Source: Neodiprion pinetum
Lineage: Eukaryota > Arthropoda > Insecta > Hymenoptera > Diprionidae
Reading direction: 5' to 3'
DNA length: 64,000 nucleotides
Assembly: GCF_021155775.2 (NCBI RefSeq)
Contig: NC_060232.1
Coordinates: 39,908,089-39,972,088, forward strand
The translations under genes and the position numbers were made by a program. This document shows positions 59,843 to 64,000 of the stretch, one piece after another. The notes beneath the pieces are model-generated. The model saw nothing but the letters and a program-made list of their open reading frames with translations. It was not told where the DNA came from and searched no databases. Numbering within the stretch: the stretch's first letter is position 1; every line of letters starts with the position of its first letter.

Positions 59843-62649
59843 TTAAGCAAATAGAAACAGCGGTTATTACAATTTTTGTATGTATCTGGTGAACTAATTA
59901 ATCTTCCGAACAACGAAACCAAATTTCATTTGCCATCAACCTCAATACAAGAAAACTTGTATTTTCTAGAGTCCCACTGAGTTCTCGACCCTGTCTTTCA
60001 TTGTATTCTAAAAAAATCATAGGTCTTTCGGTCCTTCCTCTTAACGTTTTACATCCCTAACAGTAAACCAGCATTATACCTATGGTAATAAAATTATAAT
60101 AGTCTGATGCTATTATACAGATCTTCGGCAGAATAAGCCAAGTTGTGAATTCCGCTTACTTTCCTGGTACCGCAATACCACAACGCGATATGACTGCCGC
60201 GGAATAAGAATTAAGAGAAAATAACAGTCAGTCATTGTGGACTTGGAGAAGAATCTAGGACTATAATAAGCATTTCTGTACCCTTTCACGCAGAGAGAGC
60301 TGGTTCGATTGTTAGTTCAGTGATCTTCTCCACTCCGTTTTGAGCGGACTTGAAACCACTATACACATCTTATTTTCCAACGGCATGGCGTAAGACAATT
60401 GTGCATTACATACAACGTCTAACACAACGAAGCGTTCTGTCGTCGTTAAGAAAACTTTGGGCTCCGCGCGTGTCCTACGCACATTGTGTCCCTCTTCGTT
60501 TAGCTGCGAAGACGCTGCCGAAGACCTTGTTGGAAATTTGGTATAAGGTGCTGCGGTGGTCGTTCTCGGTGTAGTGTCTTCGAATCGCGGCTTGCGCATG
60601 GCACTCGAAAGTCAAAACGTCCCGCACCAGCTGCGACCACATGGCATTCTTTCTGTGATCTGACTTTAAGAGCTCGTTAACAAGATCCTCTTATGCCTAC
60701 GTGTTGCCAACACACAGTTAATATTAGTTTTCAGCTTGTTTTTCCAACGTATGACTGTTAGATGGACTTCCTTCCTCGCTGAACCTCCTCGCTCTCTCAC
60801 ACCTATATATCTATATGCCCACATACTCTATGGAATTTTAAATGCCACCCAGCTAATGTTGTCCCCTGATTGTTATTACTGCCCTAATGTTTCTCTGACT
60901 GATCCCATGCGGCCGGTCGCCACCATGGAATATTATACCTATACACAGTGTACTCGGTATTATACCCACAACTATGTCTCACAACTGATACCAATGGCAA
61001 TGAAATATCACGTTTACACGTTTCAGTGTATTGGAAAATGTCCTCATGACGTCAGAGCGGAGTTGTCGGCGCCATTTTATTACCATATAACTCAAGTTTT
61101 TAATTTTATTTGAGACAAATCGTAATTCTCGGTGTTTCAAATTACTCATGTTTCATAAATTAATTAAACATAATCAACAATATACCTCTTCTACCATCCA
61201 CACGCGATGAAACACGGCCAACGGTCAGCTGTCAGCCTCTTTGCATTAGTTTGATATTTTTTCACCAGATGAATTCCAAAGTGACAATCCCAATAATTGT
61301 AATAGGTATAAGTCATAATATGCCGGTTTTGCCGTCGATTTTCTAAGTATAACTAATATCTGCGGATGTTATTATAGTTTATGCGATTGGTGATACACTT
61401 CTTTCATTTAACATAAGTATAATATAAACATGATTTCCAGTGACAAAAAGTCCGCAAATAAATTCCAAGACATTTGCAGGTTATTCAAGGACATTGAAAG
61501 TATAATGCACAAGAAAAATTTAAGGATAGTTTGCAGGACTTTTGAAGGATAAGTAAAATTCAAGGATATTTCCAGGATCATTGAACACCATGATAAACAA
61601 GACATGAGCTGTCATCTGGAGCGAAATTGGAGATACCTTGGTAAATGAAAATTTATGGGACTTTTTCCGGGCATTTAGCGATTCTATCATCCGACACATT
61701 GTCACATATGTCACGGGATCTCTTTTCTTTTCTCCTTTTTTTCTCTCGTCTTTTTCTTACTTCTTTTCTCCCCCTTGGTCTGTGAGTTGTGACCTGTTTC
61801 TCAAGTCACCGCGGGGACTGTCAGTATATAGGCCCTAGAACTTCAGGCTAGGGGGTGTTTAAATATATCGATGGGAGGCACGCGTGAAATGCGACGGAGA
61901 ATTTCTTCTAATGAGCGTGAATGACGCACTGTCGGTTTGACAGTTTTCACTCGATTCTCTTTTTCACGCCGCTTTTCTCCCTTGGCTTGCACGCTGCAGT
62001 CGACACTCCGAGAACTTGTTGCGGCAAATATGTTGACAGCCCATTCACCATCCCTACAACGATGCGTCAAAAGCCCCGTGACTAAAGGGAAGCTGCGCGC
62101 TTACGTCTTTTTTAATCTCTTTATTTCTTTCATTCACTCACTTTTGCCCGACGCTCATTCCTCGCCGCTTAACTTTCGTCGTTCGATTGGTGCCACCACA
62201 TCCTAATGAATATCAATGTTTCACATATTAAGAGCATGTTTGTACATAAGCATGTTCGAACTGGCGGTAAAAAACCGCCTTAAGCGTGTCCGGCAACCAC
62301 GTAACATTTGAAAATCTGCGTCCCCGCGTATTTGTAATTTGTTTCCGGTACGTCAAAATTCTCAACATCCGAAACACTGCGTCCCAATATTTCTGCGGAA
62401 AATTTTTTTTTATCCAATTGAAATTTCAGTTCAACAAAAAAACCGAAGGAAGCATTCGTACACAGTGAATGTACAACTTGACACTCTGCAGGAAAGGCGG
62501 AACCGTGACTCCGAACGATGGCAGTCTGCACCGCAAATGACATAAATTCACCCTTATAGTTACGAAACAACCCCACCAAACGTACAAGTAACCATTTTTT
62601 TTTGTTATAAAATTTGTTTCCTGATTTTCGATGGACCTGTACTGTACAT

Positions 62650-62837
62650 TAGGGTGGTTCATTTTGTAATTTTTTTTTTTTAAGGTGCCACTCGAAAAAC
62701 TTGTGGCCACTACTGAAAAAGAATCATCGTAAAATAATTCGGTAGCAAAAACTGTTATCCAAATTTGTCGAATTGTTAGGCGCAGTTTGCTGTTGATTGG
62801 TAAACGATTAATTGAACCACGGTACAAAAAAAAATAA

Positions 62838-62875
<38 letters not shown>

Positions 62876-63047
62876 TCCGTAAGGTGTGAAGATAAAAATA
62901 AATAAAAAATTTTACAATAATTTGTAGCGACCTTTATATATTTTTCCCTACCTCCTCCAGGTTTTACAACAGTTTTTTCTCAGTATTGTTCACAAATTTT
63001 CTCGAGTGGCGCCTTAAAAAAAAACAAATCTAAAATGAACCACCCTA
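62650..63047. mobile_element. MITE with TAGGGTGGTTCATTTT ends and 8-bp duplication
   Basis: 398-bp element flanked by CTGTACAT direct repeats (62642-62649 and 63048-63055). Terminal inverted repeats start TAGGGTGGTTCATTTT and extend about 50 bp to AAGG(T/C)GCCACTCGA. It encloses an (AT)n tract at about 62839-62872. Confidence 0.85.
62839..62872. repeat. (AT)n microsatellite
   Basis: Uninterrupted alternating TA of about 34 nt inside the MITE at 62650-63047. Confidence 0.9.
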
Positions 63048-63144
63048 CTGTACATATGATGTGCATTTTTACCTGCAGCGGATTAAATCAGTCTTTGAAA
63101 TAAGTTTCCACTTCACATGAAGCATACATATAACGTTCTTCAAG

Positions 63145-64000
63145 ATGCCTCATTGCACGGCTGATTATCCATGGTACCTCACCAAGTTTGCCCTCGGATT
63201 TGCCAGCATCTTTTTCTTCTACGTGGGATTTTTGAAAGAAAAGTAAGTACCCCGGACTTCTTTTCAAATATCTTCCCGATAGCATTTCTTGTCATTGGAT
63301 TTTGCAATTAGGATTCTGATTCAACCCTATCGATATTTCCACCGAAGAATCCGTCAAATTGCAATTGCTACGTTCAAAAAAAAAAAAAAAAAATTAAAAT
63401 TAAAATTCAATGTCTACATGTGTTCTAGTTTTGACAATTATAATTGAAGCTCATTCATGATCGACAGACAATTTCTTTGCGTTTGCGGTCCGAGACGACG
63501 ACAGTGGGAGAAAAACGGTGAAAAGTGAGTGAATTCGTGCACGTTTTTATATATTCAAACACAATAATACTCAGTAAAATTCGCTGCTTTACAGACGTGC
63601 CGATCGGTGTATCTGCAGAAAAGGGTAAGTTGACGAATTTCTGTTTCATATGATAACGAAGCCTTCCACATCAGTAGTCTACATTCGCTTTTCGAGTGGT
63701 CAATTTTTTTTTACCAATCGGTTGGTCCGAAGTTCTTGTTTACATATTAGGTATATCTTCTTCGGTAATTGTGAGTTTTTCGTGAAACGATCTGTACAGG
63801 AAAAGTATAACGAGACACAGTTTCGTAGCCATAATAAGATCAGTCAAGTAATAAAGTGACACGCCTCGACTTAGAAGGCATACTTCGTGCACAACGAACA
63901 TCAACTGTTTGAAGTTTTACGATTACATCCGTTTCTCTCGGTTTTGACCCTTTGTTTCTTGGATTTTCTGTTTTATTGTTCTGCAGGTTCGGCAATCCGG
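63145..64000 (+). CDS. Candidate membrane-anchored protein, 5' end only
   Basis: Not recognised. ATG at 63145 opens a frame with one strong hydrophobic helix (FALGFASIFFFYVGF), then a gtaagt donor after 63242. Three further short segments can be joined with consistent phase (two bases carried over each time): 63468-63524, 63595-63624 and 63987 onward. They would give a basic, Cys-containing stretch (QFLCVCGPRRRQW, then DRCICRKGFGNP). Each has a plausible AG acceptor and GT donor. The gene would continue beyond the right edge. The first exon is the better supported part; the microexons could be coincidence. Confidence 0.35.

Larger units (their letters stand above)
58833..63144. other. Non-coding region upstream of the DM-domain gene
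   Basis: About 4.3 kb without a recognised exon. It contains MITEs at 59750-59842 and 62650-63047, a short hairpin GGCGGTaaaaaACCGCC at about 62262-62278, and repetitive caaggaca/ttccagga phrases at about 61435-61590. The latter resemble ccctgac/ttccaggttttcc phrases at 23600-23790. It may hold regulatory DNA of the DM-domain gene. Confidence 0.5.

Noticed and set aside
60736..61113. 125-codon plus-strand ORF with several Cys and Tyr residues
   Set aside because: No recognisable family, no signal peptide, and in-frame composition looks random.
1..64000. CRISPR arrays, operons, prophage or bacterial sequence
   Set aside because: None seen; the spliced genes and repeats are eukaryotic throughout.

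Overview
The window is nuclear DNA from an insect. It is AT-rich, with short spliced introns (about 60-400 nt, GT-AG), intact housekeeping genes in insect-like form, TTAGG-like tracts and many small inverted-repeat transposons. Gene content and the type of DNA transposon suggest a hymenopteran, perhaps a sawfly. That placement is inference; nothing in the window names the species.

Layout. 1-5.6 kb: 3'-truncated RanBPM (RanBP9/10) gene, minus strand. 7.7-21.8 kb: a tandem plus-strand cluster of secreted, truncated neuroglian (L1CAM)-derived genes. Gene A is signal peptide-Ig5-Ig6-FN1-4, gene B is signal peptide-Ig1-4 (hemolin-like architecture), gene C is signal peptide-Ig5-Ig6-FN1-2, and D is a decayed relic. 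A 3.3-kb TTAA-flanked DNA transposon carrying a frameshifted Mutator-like transposase, itself carrying a nested MITE, lies between A and the first coding exon of B. 22.4-27.9 kb: a TSNAXIP1 homologue (+). 29.9-30.9 kb: SAP30BP (-). 33.8-35.3 kb: CHMP4/Shrub (+). 37.4-43.0 kb: PDPR (-). 44.2-45.8 kb: a DUSP3/VHR-like phosphatase (+). 47.3-47.9 kb: a perfect long palindrome with two tRNA-like sequences. 49.0-49.9 kb: ribosomal protein eL13 (-). 50.9-54.8 kb: mitochondrial leucyl-tRNA synthetase (+). 55.2-56.3 kb: gamma-glutamylcyclotransferase (-). 57.3-58.8 kb: a DM-domain transcription factor (-). 58.9-63.1 kb is mostly non-coding with MITEs. From 63.1 kb a candidate membrane-anchored gene runs off the right edge.

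Most genes are ordinary single-copy loci with unrelated functions. The notable system is the neuroglian-derived cluster. The cell-adhesion ectodomain appears to have been split at the Ig4/Ig5 boundary into separate soluble products, each with its own related signal-peptide exon and none with a transmembrane segment or ankyrin-binding tail. The Ig1-4 product has the domain layout of hemolin, the lepidopteran immune protein derived from a neuroglian-like ancestor. An independent origin here, or an unrecognised broader distribution, is the main hypothesis worth testing.

Exon boundaries were derived by eye from reading frame, splice-site consensus and alignment to family sequences known to me. 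No search or transcript evidence was available.
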